A stretch of DNA of 64,000 bases from contig VGOP01000005.1 in NCBI GenBank assembly GCA_016875875.1, positions 62,001-126,000 on the forward strand. Direction: 5' to 3'. A program made the position numbers and the translations under genes. The notes beneath the pieces were generated by a model. The model had not been told where the DNA came from. It was given only the letters and a program-made list of their open reading frames with translations, and did no database searches. This document shows, in pieces, positions 1 through 8,177 of the stretch (positions are counted from its first letter, which is position 1; each line of letters starts with the position of its first letter). This stretch comes from Chloroflexota bacterium. Lineage in GTDB: Bacteria; Chloroflexota; Dehalococcoidia; GIF9; UBA5629.

Positions 1-593
1 CGGAAACCGGGGACACTGATTTCTCTTGGCGCGAATTTCTGCGTCGCAACAACGATGAGCTGGTAGCCACTTACGGTAATTTAGCTCATCGCGTTCTCAC
101 TTTTGCCTACCGTAATTTCGATGGGGCAGTGCCGACACCAGGAGAGTTTGATGGTCAAGATAAAGGGCTTCTGGCTAAGTCCCAGGCGGCGTTGCAGGAT
201 GTTGATAACCTCCTTCACGGGTGCCACTTCAAGGAGGGGATTAAGGCGGCTATGGCATTAGCTCAAGAGGCTAACCGCTATCTCGATGACAAAGCTCCGT
301 GGAAAGCCATCAAGCAGGACAGTCAGGCTTCAGCTACAGCTGTTTATGTAGCCTTGTCGGCGCTTGCAGCTTTGAAGACCATTCTCTATCCATTTCTGCC
401 TTTTAGTTCTGGGAGACTTCATAAATTTCTCGGCTTCGATGGCAGCATTGAGACAACTGGCTGGAAGGCTCAATCGCCGGTGCCGGGGCGTAAGCTGCCG
501 GTGCCGGAGCCACTGTTCCATAAGCTGGATGACAGCGTTGTTGCTGAGGGAACCAGTCGCCTGGGGTCTGGTGGATCAAGTGAATCTCAGTGA
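1..593 (+). CDS. metG: Methionyl-tRNA synthetase, C-terminal part (5' end outside window)
   Basis: The reading frame is open from base 3 to the TGA at 591-593, giving about 196 residues. They match the C-terminal end of class I methionyl-tRNA synthetase: the helical anticodon-binding domain, with the segments FSWREFLRRNNDELVATYGN and ANRYLDDKAPWK near residues 8-27 and 91-102. The second is the conserved region that packs against the tRNA anticodon stem. The catalytic Rossmann domain and KMSKS loop lie upstream of the window. The protein ends shortly after the anticodon domain, so there is no C-terminal EMAP-type tRNA-binding extension. The stop overlaps the start of the downstream prenyl synthase, which implies co-transcription. 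The enzyme charges tRNA-Met in the cytoplasm. Confidence 0.93.
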   Translation, partial: ETGDTDFSWREFLRRNNDELVATYGNLAHRVLTFAYRNFDGAVPTPGEFDGQDKGLLAKSQAALQDVDNLLHGCHFKEGIKAAMALAQEANRYLDDKAPWKAIKQDSQASATAVYVALSALAALKTILYPFLPFSSGRLHKFLGFDGSIETTGWKAQSPVPGRKLPVPEPLFHKLDDSVVAEGTSRLGSGGSSESQ

Positions 594-1542
594 TATTTAC
601 AAACCCGTACAAGAGGACCTGGAGAAGGTCGAGCGAAGCTTAGAAGAGATAGCTGATTCTGAATTTCCCTTGCTGGCACAGTTGCTGGCGTATACTTTGA
701 AGAATGGCGGGAAACGCATTCGGCCAGCCCTTACTTTGCTTGCCGGTAAGTTTTATGTCTATGACGCCGCTCTGATTGTTCTGATGGCGATGGCGATAGA
801 ACTTCTCCATACTGCTACTCTAGTTCATGATGATATTGTGGATAATTCACCGGTTCGGCGTGGTAAGCCGACGGTTAGCCGTGCCTGGGGTGAGAACAGG
901 GCCTTGCTCCTCGGTGATTACCTTTTTGCTAAAGCCGGCAGTCTAGCGGCGAGCACGAGGAATTTGAGAGTTGTAAAGCTGTTCTCCCAGACACTGATGA
1001 CTATTTCCGGTGGTGAATTAAAGCAGACCGGTGTCTCCTTCGACTTGGCAAGCGCTCGTGAATATTACTTTGCCTGGATTGGCGCCAAGACAGCCTGCCT
1101 TTTTTCAGCGGCAACTGAGTCTGGCGCTATTTTAAGTCAGGCGCCTGAAGATGCTATTGAGGCGATGAGGGACTATGGCCATAATCTTGGGATGGCATTT
1201 CAGGTTGTGGATGATGTTCTAGACTTTGTGGGTGAAGAAAATGAGCTGGGTAAGCCAGTAGGTTCTGATTTGCGTGAAGGGACAATGACCTTGCCGTCCA
1301 TATTGTTTGCTGAGTCTCATCCTGAGGATAACCTAATAAAGAGCGTTGTTGAAAAGAGGGATACGGAAAGCGTGGCACTGGCCGTGGAGAGGATTCGTAA
1401 TTCGCCGGTTATCGATGAGTGCCTGGCATTGGCTTCGGAATTTTGCTCACGAGCCAGACTAGCTTTGGAAAAGCTTCCTGATAATAGTGCCCGTCAGTCT
1501 CTACTGGGGTTGGCAGCCTACATTGTCGAACGCCAGAAATAG
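580..1542 (+). CDS. Polyprenyl diphosphate synthase (IspB/HepT type)
   Basis: A trans-polyprenyl diphosphate synthase of about 320 residues that condenses isopentenyl diphosphate onto an allylic primer, probably for the quinone side chain or a lipid carrier. The hallmarks are GGKRIRP, the first aspartate-rich motif HDDIVD followed by RRGKPT, GGELKQ, and the second aspartate-rich motif in FQVVDDVLDF. A longer open frame runs back to 439, but its extra residues are translated metG. The conserved N-terminus begins with VNLSDIYKPVQ, so I chose GTG at 580 (GTG 571 is the alternative), overlapping metG by 14 bases. Chain length cannot be read safely from sequence. The gene is translationally linked to metG. 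Confidence 0.9.
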   Translation: MNLSDIYKPVQEDLEKVERSLEEIADSEFPLLAQLLAYTLKNGGKRIRPALTLLAGKFYVYDAALIVLMAMAIELLHTATLVHDDIVDNSPVRRGKPTVSRAWGENRALLLGDYLFAKAGSLAASTRNLRVVKLFSQTLMTISGGELKQTGVSFDLASAREYYFAWIGAKTACLFSAATESGAILSQAPEDAIEAMRDYGHNLGMAFQVVDDVLDFVGEENELGKPVGSDLREGTMTLPSILFAESHPEDNLIKSVVEKRDTESVALAVERIRNSPVIDECLALASEFCSRARLALEKLPDNSARQSLLGLAAYIVERQK

Positions 1543-1549
1543 ATTAAAA

Positions 1550-1655
1550 GCCACAAGTTAAAAAGACAAATAGAAATGCAAAAATTACCGTTTTGGATTT
1601 TGACTTGTAAATTTCGAATTTGTTTATGATTTAGGGATTGTGGTATTTGGGATTT
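1550..1655. repeat. AT-rich dispersed intergenic repeat
   Basis: This stretch between two convergent genes has the wording of an AT-rich repeat family seen again at about 3630-3764 and 5320-5458: runs such as aaatgcaaaaattacc, ttttggattttgac and tatttgggatttgcc. Left and right parts are partly complementary, so the transcript could fold. No ORF, promoter or terminator is evident. Confidence 0.5.
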
Positions 1656-1660
1656 GCCTA

Positions 1661-3505
1661 TCAGGAGGCTGGTGTGGCTTGTAGTTGAGGTGAAGGCAGA
1701 GGCTCTTTGAGCAAGGTCTCAAATTCTGCTTCTTCTATGGTCTCCGTAGTCATGAGGCGTGCTGCAATTAACTTCAGCCTTTCTTTGTTATCAGTCAAAA
1801 TCTTCTTGGCAGTGTTGTGAGCATGCTGAATAAGTGTATTGACCTCTTCATCAATTTCGTCGGCCACCTTGTCACCGTAATTGCGCTGCTCGTGGATTTC
1901 ACGGCCGAGGAAAACCAGCTCCTCTCGTTTGCCGAAGGTGCGTGGTCCTAGCTTGTCGCTCATTCCGTATTCGGTCACCATCTTTCGGGCAAGGCCAGTT
2001 GCCTGTTCCAAATCATTTTGAGCTCCGGTGGTTACTTCACCGAAGATGATCTCCTCGGCGGCTCGCCCGGCAAGGCTTACTGCCAGTCTATCCTCAAATT
2101 GGGAGTGTGTCCACAGGTGGCGGTCTTCGGTAGGCAGGAAGCGAGTCCAGCCTCCTATCATGCCTCGAGCTACGACAGAGATTTTATGTACTGGGTCAGC
2201 ATTGGGCAGCATTTTAGCGGCCAGCGCATGGCCGGTTTCGTGATAGGCAATGATTTCCTTTTCCTTTTGACTTATAATTCGCCCTTTCTTTTCCGGACCG
2301 GCGATAACGCGGTCGATGGAATCCTCCAGCTCTTTCATGCCGACATCTTTGCGATCACGTCTAGCTGCCAGAATGGCCCCCTCATTTATAAGATTGGCTA
2401 AATCTGCGCCGCTGAAACCAGGGGTCTGCTTGGCTAGCACTTCTAGGTTAGCGTCTTTTGCCAGAGGCTTGCCCTTAGCGTGAACCTGGAGTATGGCTTT
2501 TCGACCGTTTATGTCTGGCTGGTCAATGACAACATGGCGGTCGAAGCGGCCAGGTCGCAGCAAAGCCGGGTCAAGGATATCGGGACGATTAGTCGCCGAG
2601 AGGACAATGACGTTGGTGCTGCTATCGAAGCCATCCATTTCCACCAATATCTGGTTTAGGGTTTGTTCTCGTTCGTCGTGGCCTCCGCCCAAGCCGGCGC
2701 CACGATGCCTGCCTACGGCATCGATCTCATCAACGAAGACGATGCACGGTGCATTGCGCTTGGCCTGTTCAAAAAGGTCTCTAACCCGGGAAGCGCCGAC
2801 GCCGACGAACATCTCTACAAATTCACTGCCGCTGATAGAGAAAAAGGGGACTCCAGCCTCGCCGGCAACAGCTTTGGCTATTAGAGTCTTTCCACATCCG
2901 GGTGGCCCCACCAGTAGAACACCTCGCGGGATGCGAGCTCCTAAAGCCAGGAATTTTTGAGGCGATTTAAGGAACTCAACTATCTCCTGGAGTTCCCCCT
3001 TAGCCTCATCAACTCCAGCAACGTCGGCAAAGGTGACGGTAGGCTTGTTGCCAGATGCCAGCCGAGCCCGGCTCTTGGCGAAATTGAAGGCTTGAGTATT
3101 GGCACCTCGGGCTGAACGGAAAAGGAAGAAGAGCAGTGCACCGAATAGAAGCAGAGGAATGAAGCTGATTAATACGCCTCCCCAGTCGAAGCCGCCAGCT
3201 TTGACAGTAAATTTCACTCCGTCCTCGCCGAGCGTTATCCCGGCTTCCTTAAGGCTGTCCATAAGCTCCTTGGTGCTACCTACAAAAGAGGCCTCGATTT
3301 TCTTTTCATCGCCCTTCAAGCCGATGAGGGTAGCCCCGTCCTGTTGAATAGTATCGATTTCCCCCTGCTTGGCCTGTTCGACGAATGTGTAGAAGTCCAC
3401 TTCCTTTGGCTTCTTAGACGTCGGCAGAAAGCTGAAAGCCAAGGCTAAGATGGCTACCAGAATCAGAATGTAGAATAAACCACCTTGCCACCACTTCGGT
3501 TTCAT
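1661..3505 (-). CDS. ftsH: ATP-dependent zinc metalloprotease FtsH
   Basis: A membrane-anchored AAA+ protease of about 614 residues that degrades misfolded and regulatory proteins at the cytoplasmic membrane. In order: a TM helix at about 6-25, a short extracytoplasmic domain, a second TM at about 108-130, the AAA module with Walker A GPPGCGKT, Walker [12 protein letters not shown] and the arginine-finger region LLRPGRFDR, then the peptidase zinc motif HETGH. The length is typical. The open frame extends to a GTG at 3517, but ATG 3505 sits six bases after GGAG and is the better start. A TATAAT on the minus strand (3523-3528) lies just upstream. The gene stands alone and converges on the prenyl synthase gene. 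Confidence 0.96.
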   Translation of the reverse strand: MKPKWWQGGLFYILILVAILALAFSFLPTSKKPKEVDFYTFVEQAKQGEIDTIQQDGATLIGLKGDEKKIEASFVGSTKELMDSLKEAGITLGEDGVKFTVKAGGFDWGGVLISFIPLLLFGALLFFLFRSARGANTQAFNFAKSRARLASGNKPTVTFADVAGVDEAKGELQEIVEFLKSPQKFLALGARIPRGVLLVGPPGCGKTLIAKAVAGEAGVPFFSISGSEFVEMFVGVGASRVRDLFEQAKRNAPCIVFVDEIDAVGRHRGAGLGGGHDEREQTLNQILVEMDGFDSSTNVIVLSATNRPDILDPALLRPGRFDRHVVIDQPDINGRKAILQVHAKGKPLAKDANLEVLAKQTPGFSGADLANLINEGAILAARRDRKDVGMKELEDSIDRVIAGPEKKGRIISQKEKEIIAYHETGHALAAKMLPNADPVHKISVVARGMIGGWTRFLPTEDRHLWTHSQFEDRLAVSLAGRAAEEIIFGEVTTGAQNDLEQATGLARKMVTEYGMSDKLGPRTFGKREELVFLGREIHEQRNYGDKVADEIDEEVNTLIQHAHNTAKKILTDNKERLKLIAARLMTTETIEEAEFETLLKEPLPSPQLQATPAS

Positions 3506-3522
3506 ATTTTGCTCCACACCCT

Positions 3523-3528
3523 ATTATA
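3523..3528 (-). promoter_or_regulatory. Probable -10 element of ftsH
   Basis: A perfect TATAAT read on the minus strand, placing transcription start about a dozen bases ahead of the ftsH ATG, with a GGAG ribosome site between them. The -35 at 17 bases (TTTCTA) is weak. Confidence 0.5.
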
Positions 3529-3569
3529 TCAAATGCCAATGAATATAGAAAAAACAGGAGGCTTCGAGA

Positions 3570-3618
3570 ATAATTGCCTGTCATTGTGAGGCATGTAGTG
3601 CTATGGCAATCTCAGGCA
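3570..3618. repeat. REP-like palindromic repeat (gtcatt...aatctc family)
   Basis: An imperfect palindrome beginning gcctgtcattgtgagg and ending atggcaatctcaggc. Other members of the family lie at 5921-5987, 9764-9854 and 18544-18575. It lies in the spacer upstream of ftsH and resembles short non-autonomous REP or MITE elements. Confidence 0.55.
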
Positions 3619-3629
3619 AATTAGAAATC

Positions 3630-3764
3630 AAATGTGAAAATGCAAAATGAGAAGTCAAAAGTTAAAGGTAGGGATAGACCTTCAGGTCTGCTCCCTTCTA
3701 AAAGAAAAAACGAATTTGTGCATTTTTATTTGTCATTTTGATGTTCAACCTTTCAATTTTGAGT
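3630..3764. repeat. AT-rich dispersed intergenic repeat
   Basis: Same class as 1550-1655 and 5320-5458: aaatgcaaaatgagaagtc on the left and tgcatttttatttgtcatt on the right, partly complementary across about 100 bases, with an internal small hairpin agaccttcaggtct. It abuts the 3' end of the endonuclease IV-like gene. Confidence 0.45.
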
Positions 3765-4607
3765 TCAGAGTTTCCCTCGCTGAGCGTCTCTGTAGGTCTG
3801 CTGCAAAAGCAAGGCGTCTTCCTCAAGATTGGGACTTTCATTGATGACCAGCCCTTTTACGTTATAGTCGCTTAGCGCGTGGATAAACTCGACGTAGTTG
3901 AAATCTGACTCTTTTAGTTCCAGGTGTTTGGTTTCTCCACTTTTGCCATAGGCTATGCCCGAGACATGAATGTGCATATTATCCAACGCCTGTCTGCCCA
4001 GCTTAGCCTCCACTTGCTTTAGGGCGAAGGCGAATTCATCGTAGGAATTGAACTTGCCGGTGCGGGCATGCCAGTGGGCGAAATCTATGCATGGAGCTAC
4101 GCCTTCCACCTCGGCGCTCAGATCAATCGTCTCCTCCAGGGTGCCAAACTGGCTGGCCTTGCCGGTTACCTCAGGTCTTATCCAGACCCGATTGCCTTCG
4201 GCTCTTAATTGACGGGTTAGCTGCTGAAGTTGCTTCTTGACCTGTTCATAGACTTGGCTCGGCGGGTCACTGAGATAGAAGGCGGCGTGGAAGACGATGC
4301 TTGTGGCGCCACAGAGGGCAGCAATGCGGGCTGTCTGGAGCACTCTCTCTTGGCTGGCTTTTATCTTCTCGGGTTCTCTGGCATTGAGGTTTATGAAGTA
4401 GGGGCCGTGAGCAGTAAGTGCTACTTTCTTCCTGCTGGCAATTTCAGCCACTGTTAATGCGGTATCACGGTTCATCTTGACACCTTGGACGAATTCCAGC
4501 TCCATGCAGCCAAGTCCTAGCTCGGTAATGCGCTCAATGCCACCTGCTGTAGACTTTACTCTGGAACTGTGGGGCACCCCCGCTGGCCCAAAAAACAACT
4601 TTTCCAT
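3765..4607 (-). CDS. Endonuclease IV-like TIM-barrel protein (AP endonuclease family 2)
   Basis: A 280-residue TIM-barrel protein of the AP endonuclease 2 superfamily. Candidate metal ligands appear in the endonuclease IV order: LTAHGPYF (His), IVFHAAFY (His), IRPEVTGK (Glu), CIDFAHWHAR (Asp and His), MHIHVSG (His), TKHLEL (His) and INESPN (Glu). In classical Nfo the sixth segment is DxH; here the Asp is replaced (TKH), so one zinc ligand may differ. The likely role is cleavage 5' of abasic sites in base excision repair, but sugar isomerases share the fold, so this is a family-level call. ATG 4607 is the only sensible start; no clear Shine-Dalgarno is seen. Single-gene unit. Confidence 0.75.
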   Translation of the reverse strand: MEKLFFGPAGVPHSSRVKSTAGGIERITELGLGCMELEFVQGVKMNRDTALTVAEIASRKKVALTAHGPYFINLNAREPEKIKASQERVLQTARIAALCGATSIVFHAAFYLSDPPSQVYEQVKKQLQQLTRQLRAEGNRVWIRPEVTGKASQFGTLEETIDLSAEVEGVAPCIDFAHWHARTGKFNSYDEFAFALKQVEAKLGRQALDNMHIHVSGIAYGKSGETKHLELKESDFNYVEFIHALSDYNVKGLVINESPNLEEDALLLQQTYRDAQRGKL

Positions 4608-4702
4608 TGTGTTACACTCAATAACAATGTCTGCAGAGATTATACTGGCAAATGGCCTGAAATACTACATGGATTGACACAGGTTAAACATTGTAGTAAC
4701 AA

Positions 4703-4740
4703 ATCTTCAGACCTATGCGAGTTTGGACAGATCTGAAGAT
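4703..4740. repeat. Perfect 9-bp inverted repeat
   Basis: Arms atcttcaga and tctgaagat are separated by 20 bases. There is no T-run on either side, so it is not an obvious terminator; it could be an operator or a remnant. It lies about 110 bases upstream of the rsfS promoter and 95 bases upstream of the nfo-like start. Confidence 0.45.
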
Positions 4741-4852
4741 CTATCCTTGCGAAATCTGCCCCAACCCAACTCCAGACAATCCTAAAGTGTCGCAGCCGCA
4801 TTTGTATAGCAGTAGTTCTCCTCTCTTGGTGAGGATTTGCGGAGAAGAGCTA

Positions 4853-4882
4853 TTCAAGATATAGTTTAGCATGTGGTATAAT
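4853..4882 (+). promoter_or_regulatory. Extended -10 promoter of rsfS
   Basis: TATAAT at 4877-4882 preceded by TGG (extended -10, TGGTATAAT), with TTCAAG 18 bases upstream as a weak -35. It fires toward rsfS with a leader of about 40 bases. Confidence 0.6.
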
Positions 4883-4926
4883 TGTTTATGTTACTTCATA
4901 GCAGTACTGATTAGGAGGCGTGAGTT

Positions 4927-5271
4927 CTGCAATCGATAGAATTAGCGCGGCGAGCGGTGGAGGCTGCTTCGGATAAACAGGCTGACAATATTGTCATGCT
5001 GGATACCAGAGAAGTTTGCTCCTTCGCTGACTATTTTGTTATTTGTAGTGGGGATAGCGTCCGCCAGATTGAAGCTATCTGGCAGGAAATTCGTGAAAAG
5101 ATGAAGCGTGATGGTGTCGCCCCTTTTCACATTGAGGGGGCTGCTGATTCGGGATGGATTCTCCTCGATCTAGGAGAAGTAATAGTCCACATTTTCTCCC
5201 CATCACAGCGGGATTATTATCGGTTGGACGATTTGTGGCACGAAGCCACACCTGTGGTCAGGATACAGTAA
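4927..5271 (+). CDS. rsfS: Ribosomal silencing factor RsfS
   Basis: About 114 residues of the RsfS (Iojap) family, which binds ribosomal protein uL14 on the large subunit and blocks subunit joining in starvation. Typical segments are DIVMLDTREV, FADYFVICSG and DLGEVIVHIFSPSQRDYYRL. Conserved family residues (QSIELARRAVEAASDKQA) extend upstream of the first GTG (4957). The frame has a stop at 4921-4923, and an AGGAGG (4913-4918) sits eight bases before a CTG at 4927. CTG is therefore the most likely start, an unusual choice. Nothing else is in the operon. Confidence 0.88.
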   Translation: MQSIELARRAVEAASDKQADNIVMLDTREVCSFADYFVICSGDSVRQIEAIWQEIREKMKRDGVAPFHIEGAADSGWILLDLGEVIVHIFSPSQRDYYRLDDLWHEATPVVRIQ

Positions 5272-5319
5272 TCCGCCCATCAATCCTACAAGAGCAATGT
5301 GTCTATATAGCAGTATAAC

Positions 5320-5458
5320 TACCCCTCCCATACACCAAATCCTAAATCCGAATATCTAAACCACAAACAATACCAAAATTCGAATAACTAAATTCAAAAC
5401 CGTTTTAGTTTATTAATTTTTGGATATTTGGATTTGTTTGGGATTTGGAGTTTGGAGC
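5320..5458. repeat. AT-rich dispersed intergenic repeat
   Basis: Left half caaatcctaaatccgaata and right half tatttggatttgtttggg are near inverted copies, with the gttttagtttattaa segment in the centre. Same class as 1550-1655. It fills the gap between the convergent rsfS and ndk genes and runs into the ndk stop region. Confidence 0.55.
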
Positions 5459-5893
5459 TTAGGATTTGGCAGTTGGCCAACCCAAAATCTCAGCTGGTGA
5501 GAAGAAAAGGCTGGTCTCCTTTTCGGCGTTTTCTGCTGAGTCGGAGCCGTGGACGAGGTTCTGCTGAATGTCCAGTCCGAAGTCTCCCCGAATGCTGCCG
5601 GAAGAGGCTTTGACCGGGTCGGTGGCACCCATAGTCTGCCGCACGGCTTCTATGGCTCTTTCCCCTTCGAAAACGGCGGCGATGATGGGACTGGAGGTGA
5701 TAAAGTCAATCAGGTCGTTGAAGAAGGCTTTACCTTGGTGGACGGCATAATGCCGCTGGGCTAAGGCCTTGTCCATTTGCAGCATCTTCATAGCCACAAT
5801 CTTTAGCCCTCGTCTCTCAAGGCGGGAAATGATGACTCCAGCCAGTCCTCGTTGCATGGCATCAGGTTTGATTAGCACTAAGCTTCGTTCCAT
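5459..5893 (-). CDS. ndk: Nucleoside diphosphate kinase
   Basis: A 144-residue nucleoside diphosphate kinase that moves the gamma phosphate of ATP to NDPs through a phosphohistidine. The whole family pattern is present: ERSLVLIKPDAMQRG at the N-terminus, the ATP/base pocket around RQTMGATDP, GSIRGDFG, and the catalytic histidine in NLVHGSDS. The length is normal, with the end (FFSPAEILGW) placed as in other family members. ATG 5893 follows a short AGGAGGGG stretch, a good ribosome site. It is a stand-alone cytoplasmic gene flanked by repeats on both sides. Confidence 0.97.
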   Translation of the reverse strand: MERSLVLIKPDAMQRGLAGVIISRLERRGLKIVAMKMLQMDKALAQRHYAVHQGKAFFNDLIDFITSSPIIAAVFEGERAIEAVRQTMGATDPVKASSGSIRGDFGLDIQQNLVHGSDSAENAEKETSLFFSPAEILGWPTAKS

Positions 5894-5920
5894 TTCAGAC
5901 CCCTCCTAAAAATTCTTAAT

Positions 5921-5987
5921 GTTATTGCGAGGAGCAGCGCGACGAAGCAATCTCTGAGATTGCCACGCCTTCGGCTCGCAATGACAG
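5921..5987. repeat. REP-like palindromic repeat
   Basis: A near-perfect hairpin: attgcgaggagcagcgcgac / gaagcaatctc, then gagattgccacgc / cttcggctcgcaatgacag. It is the clearest copy of the family also present at 3570, 9764 and 18544. It sits between ndk and the tsaB stop. Confidence 0.65.
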
Positions 5988-6003
5988 GTAAACACACACT
6001 TTT

Positions 6004-6681
6004 TTATTTCACTTTGCGCTGGGTAATTGGTGGTTGGCGCAGATACAGAGGCTGCAGACTTGCCGGATCGTCGTGTTCACCTCTGTTCAGACGTTGCCAG
6101 CCTAATACTGCCAGATAACTGGCGTGACGTAGTCTGGCTGCATGGTCAGGTATTATGGCGTGTCTGCTTAGCTTTTGCTGTAGTTGCTCGATGACAGATG
6201 GTGGGATTTCGCCGCAGAATAGTGTTTTTCGCTTGATTTGTTGGCATAAAGCGTCGGCAGTAGTGATGTGTACTGGAACTATGCAGCGCCAGTTATCATT
6301 TTGCCGGTAAAGAGCAGTGGCAATTTCGCCACGGCCGGCGTTGTGAATTGGGCATAGAGGGAGTTTGGTAAAGGCAAAGGGATAAGCCTCGACTTCTAAG
6401 GTGCTTATCCCAACCAGTGGGATATTTAAGGCTAGGGCTAAGCCTTTGGCTGTGCTGATGCCGACCCTAAGGCCGTTGAAGCTCCCCGGACCTTTAGCTG
6501 CGAAGATGGCAGTAAGATATTGAGGGCTGGTTTTGTTTTGAGCGAGCAGACGGACTATGTTCGGGACCAGTTCTACAGTGTGGCTTTGCCCCGAATGCCA
6601 GGTCAGCTCGGCTAGCGTCTCGCCCTGGCGGGATAAGCCGATGCTGCAGCAATCGGTTGAAGTATCTATGGTTAACTCCAT
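6004..6681 (-). CDS. tsaB: tRNA threonylcarbamoyladenosine biosynthesis protein TsaB
   Basis: A 225-residue ASKHA-fold protein matching TsaB, the scaffold partner of TsaD in making N6-threonylcarbamoyladenosine at A37 of ANN-decoding tRNAs. N-terminal LTIDTSTDCCSIGL, then HSGQSHTVELVP and KGPGSFNGLRVGISTAKGLA are the family signatures. The start codon overlaps the end of tsaE by ten bases, and tsaE overlaps thiL, so the three form one operon read leftward from a promoter next to thiL. No tsaD is seen in the window. The C-terminal part is less conserved, as usual for TsaB. Confidence 0.92.
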   Translation of the reverse strand: MELTIDTSTDCCSIGLSRQGETLAELTWHSGQSHTVELVPNIVRLLAQNKTSPQYLTAIFAAKGPGSFNGLRVGISTAKGLALALNIPLVGISTLEVEAYPFAFTKLPLCPIHNAGRGEIATALYRQNDNWRCIVPVHITTADALCQQIKRKTLFCGEIPPSVIEQLQQKLSRHAIIPDHAARLRHASYLAVLGWQRLNRGEHDDPASLQPLYLRQPPITQRKVK

Positions 6682-7163
6682 GTTTCCAAGTCCAGATTAA
6701 GAGATTTTAGTAATTGGCTATGACGATGACCTCTGGGCTCCAGACTAATGGAGCGCTCCGTGTCCGAAATGTAGCTCAGCCCAATAGACAGGTTTTCTTG
6801 TGGCAGCACTGCTATGCCTTTCTCTGCCCATTCGATTACGCAAACGCCTTTGCCATAAAGATATTCGTCCAGCCCCAAATCTGTGATCTCCTCAATGTGG
6901 TCGAGTCGGTAGAAGTCTATGTGGTATAGGGGTAGTCTGCCATGATATTCTCTGACAATGACAAAGGAGGGGCTGAAGGCATATTCTTTGACGTCCAGCC
7001 CCCAGGCAATGCCCTGCGTCAGACAGGTCTTGCCGCTTCCCAGATTGCCAATGAGGAGAAATACATCTCCCGCCTGAGCTATTTCACCGAGACGAATTCC
7101 CAGGCGCTGAGTTTGCTCTGGGCTGCGGGAAATGAGTTTTATGTCTGTCGTTTTGGCGTTCAT
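6672..7163 (-). CDS. tsaE: tRNA threonylcarbamoyladenosine biosynthesis ATPase TsaE
   Basis: A 163-residue P-loop ATPase required for turnover of the TsaBDE complex in t6A synthesis. Walker A reads GNLGSGKTCLTQGIAWGL. SPSFVIVREY and LPLYHIDFYRL are the conserved switch region, and CVIEWAEKG is the characteristic tryptophan motif. The length is at the upper end of the family. Its ATG overlaps the thiL stop by four bases and its end overlaps tsaB, which indicates translational coupling. This fits the usual tsaE-tsaB pairing in bacteria. Confidence 0.93.
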   Translation of the reverse strand: MNAKTTDIKLISRSPEQTQRLGIRLGEIAQAGDVFLLIGNLGSGKTCLTQGIAWGLDVKEYAFSPSFVIVREYHGRLPLYHIDFYRLDHIEEITDLGLDEYLYGKGVCVIEWAEKGIAVLPQENLSIGLSYISDTERSISLEPRGHRHSQLLKSLNLDLETWS

Positions 7164-8170
7164 GTTTGAGATTTGAAATGCTCCCAGCCAGTTTGTTGCC
7201 AGGGGATGCTTCTACCGTTGGCATCAATAATAGTCACCTGCCCCTTTTTGCCTTGAGTTATTTCACCTATTACTGTCACCGGACAAGATATGGACTGTTG
7301 TATTTGTTTGATAATCTGTCTGCCGGCAGTGAACAGCAGTTCATAGTCCTCGCCGCCACTCAGGGCTAATTGCTGGCAATCTGATTTGAAGTTTTCTTGA
7401 ACTGCGGGATGGATTGGCACCGCGTTTTCGTTTATCTGGGCGCTGATTTTGCTCGCCTGGCATATATGGGTCAGGTCAGCGATCAGGCCATCGCTTATGT
7501 CTATGGCGGCCCGGACCCCGTGGCGTAGCAGAATCTGCCCCTCGTTTACTCTCGGCATTGGCTGGAGATGAGCTTGTCTGAGAAGTCGGCTGGTTTCGGC
7601 ATCGAAACTGAGCTCTTGTTTGAGCATCTTGAGGCCAGCAGCTGATAATCCCACGTATCCGGTAACAGCTACTTGGTCATCTGCTACAGCCGCTGAGCGG
7701 GTGAGCGCGGAAGTAGATTCCAGACTACCTAGAACGGTGACGTTAATCACTACTTCTTTGGCGGAAGCGATGTTACCGCCGACTATGGCAACTCCGAACT
7801 GGTTTGCTATTTGAGCCATGCCGTGGTACAGACTAGAAATGCAGCTTGTTTCGATCTCGCCGGGCAGAGCCAGAGAAATCAGGGCATATTTAGGAATGCC
7901 ACCCATAGCGGCGATATCGCTCAGATTTACGGCAATGGCTTTCCAGCCCAGCTCTTCCCAGTTGGTGATATTCAAGTCGAAATGGGTATCTTGAACTAGG
8001 CTATCTGTAGTGGCTAGTTGGATGGTCTTGTCTCCTTGCCAGGCGGCGGCATCGTCACCGATGCCGATGAGTACCCCTTGCCAAGAGATATCCTTTGGAT
8101 TTTTGGTTCTATTAACGATATCGGCTAAAAGCTCAATTAAGCCAAATTCGCCTAGCTCGGAGACCTTCAT
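7160..8170 (-). CDS. thiL: Thiamine-monophosphate kinase
   Basis: About 336 residues of the AIR synthase-like fold; it phosphorylates thiamine monophosphate to thiamine diphosphate with ATP. Signatures are GEFGLIELL at the N-terminus, GIGDDAAAW (metal/ATP loop), TTDSLVQDTHF, AVNLSDIAAMG, DISDGLIADL and SGGEDYELLFT. The open frame runs to 8239, but the family N-terminus begins at ATG 8170 (KVSELGEFG). An extended -10 (TGCTATAAT) ends only seven bases upstream of this ATG and no Shine-Dalgarno exists, so translation is probably leaderless. It is the first gene of the thiL-tsaE-tsaB operon; no other thiamin gene is nearby. Confidence 0.93.
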   Translation of the reverse strand: MKVSELGEFGLIELLADIVNRTKNPKDISWQGVLIGIGDDAAAWQGDKTIQLATTDSLVQDTHFDLNITNWEELGWKAIAVNLSDIAAMGGIPKYALISLALPGEIETSCISSLYHGMAQIANQFGVAIVGGNIASAKEVVINVTVLGSLESTSALTRSAAVADDQVAVTGYVGLSAAGLKMLKQELSFDAETSRLLRQAHLQPMPRVNEGQILLRHGVRAAIDISDGLIADLTHICQASKISAQINENAVPIHPAVQENFKSDCQQLALSGGEDYELLFTAGRQIIKQIQQSISCPVTVIGEITQGKKGQVTIIDANGRSIPWQQTGWEHFKSQT

Positions 8171-8177
8171 TGCCGCG

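Larger units (their letters stand above)
4608..4926. other. Intergenic region between divergent nfo-like and rsfS genes
   Basis: A spacer of about 320 bases without an ORF. It contains a perfect 9-base inverted repeat (atcttcaga at 4703-4711 and tctgaagat at 4732-4740), a CT-rich imperfect hairpin around 4817-4845, the rsfS promoter (4853-4882) and the rsfS ribosome site (AGGAGG, 4913-4918). The rest carries nothing I recognise. Confidence 0.6.

Noticed and set aside
2018-2401. 127-codon ORF on the plus strand
   Set aside because: It is a shadow of ftsH on the other strand, and its composition follows ftsH codons.
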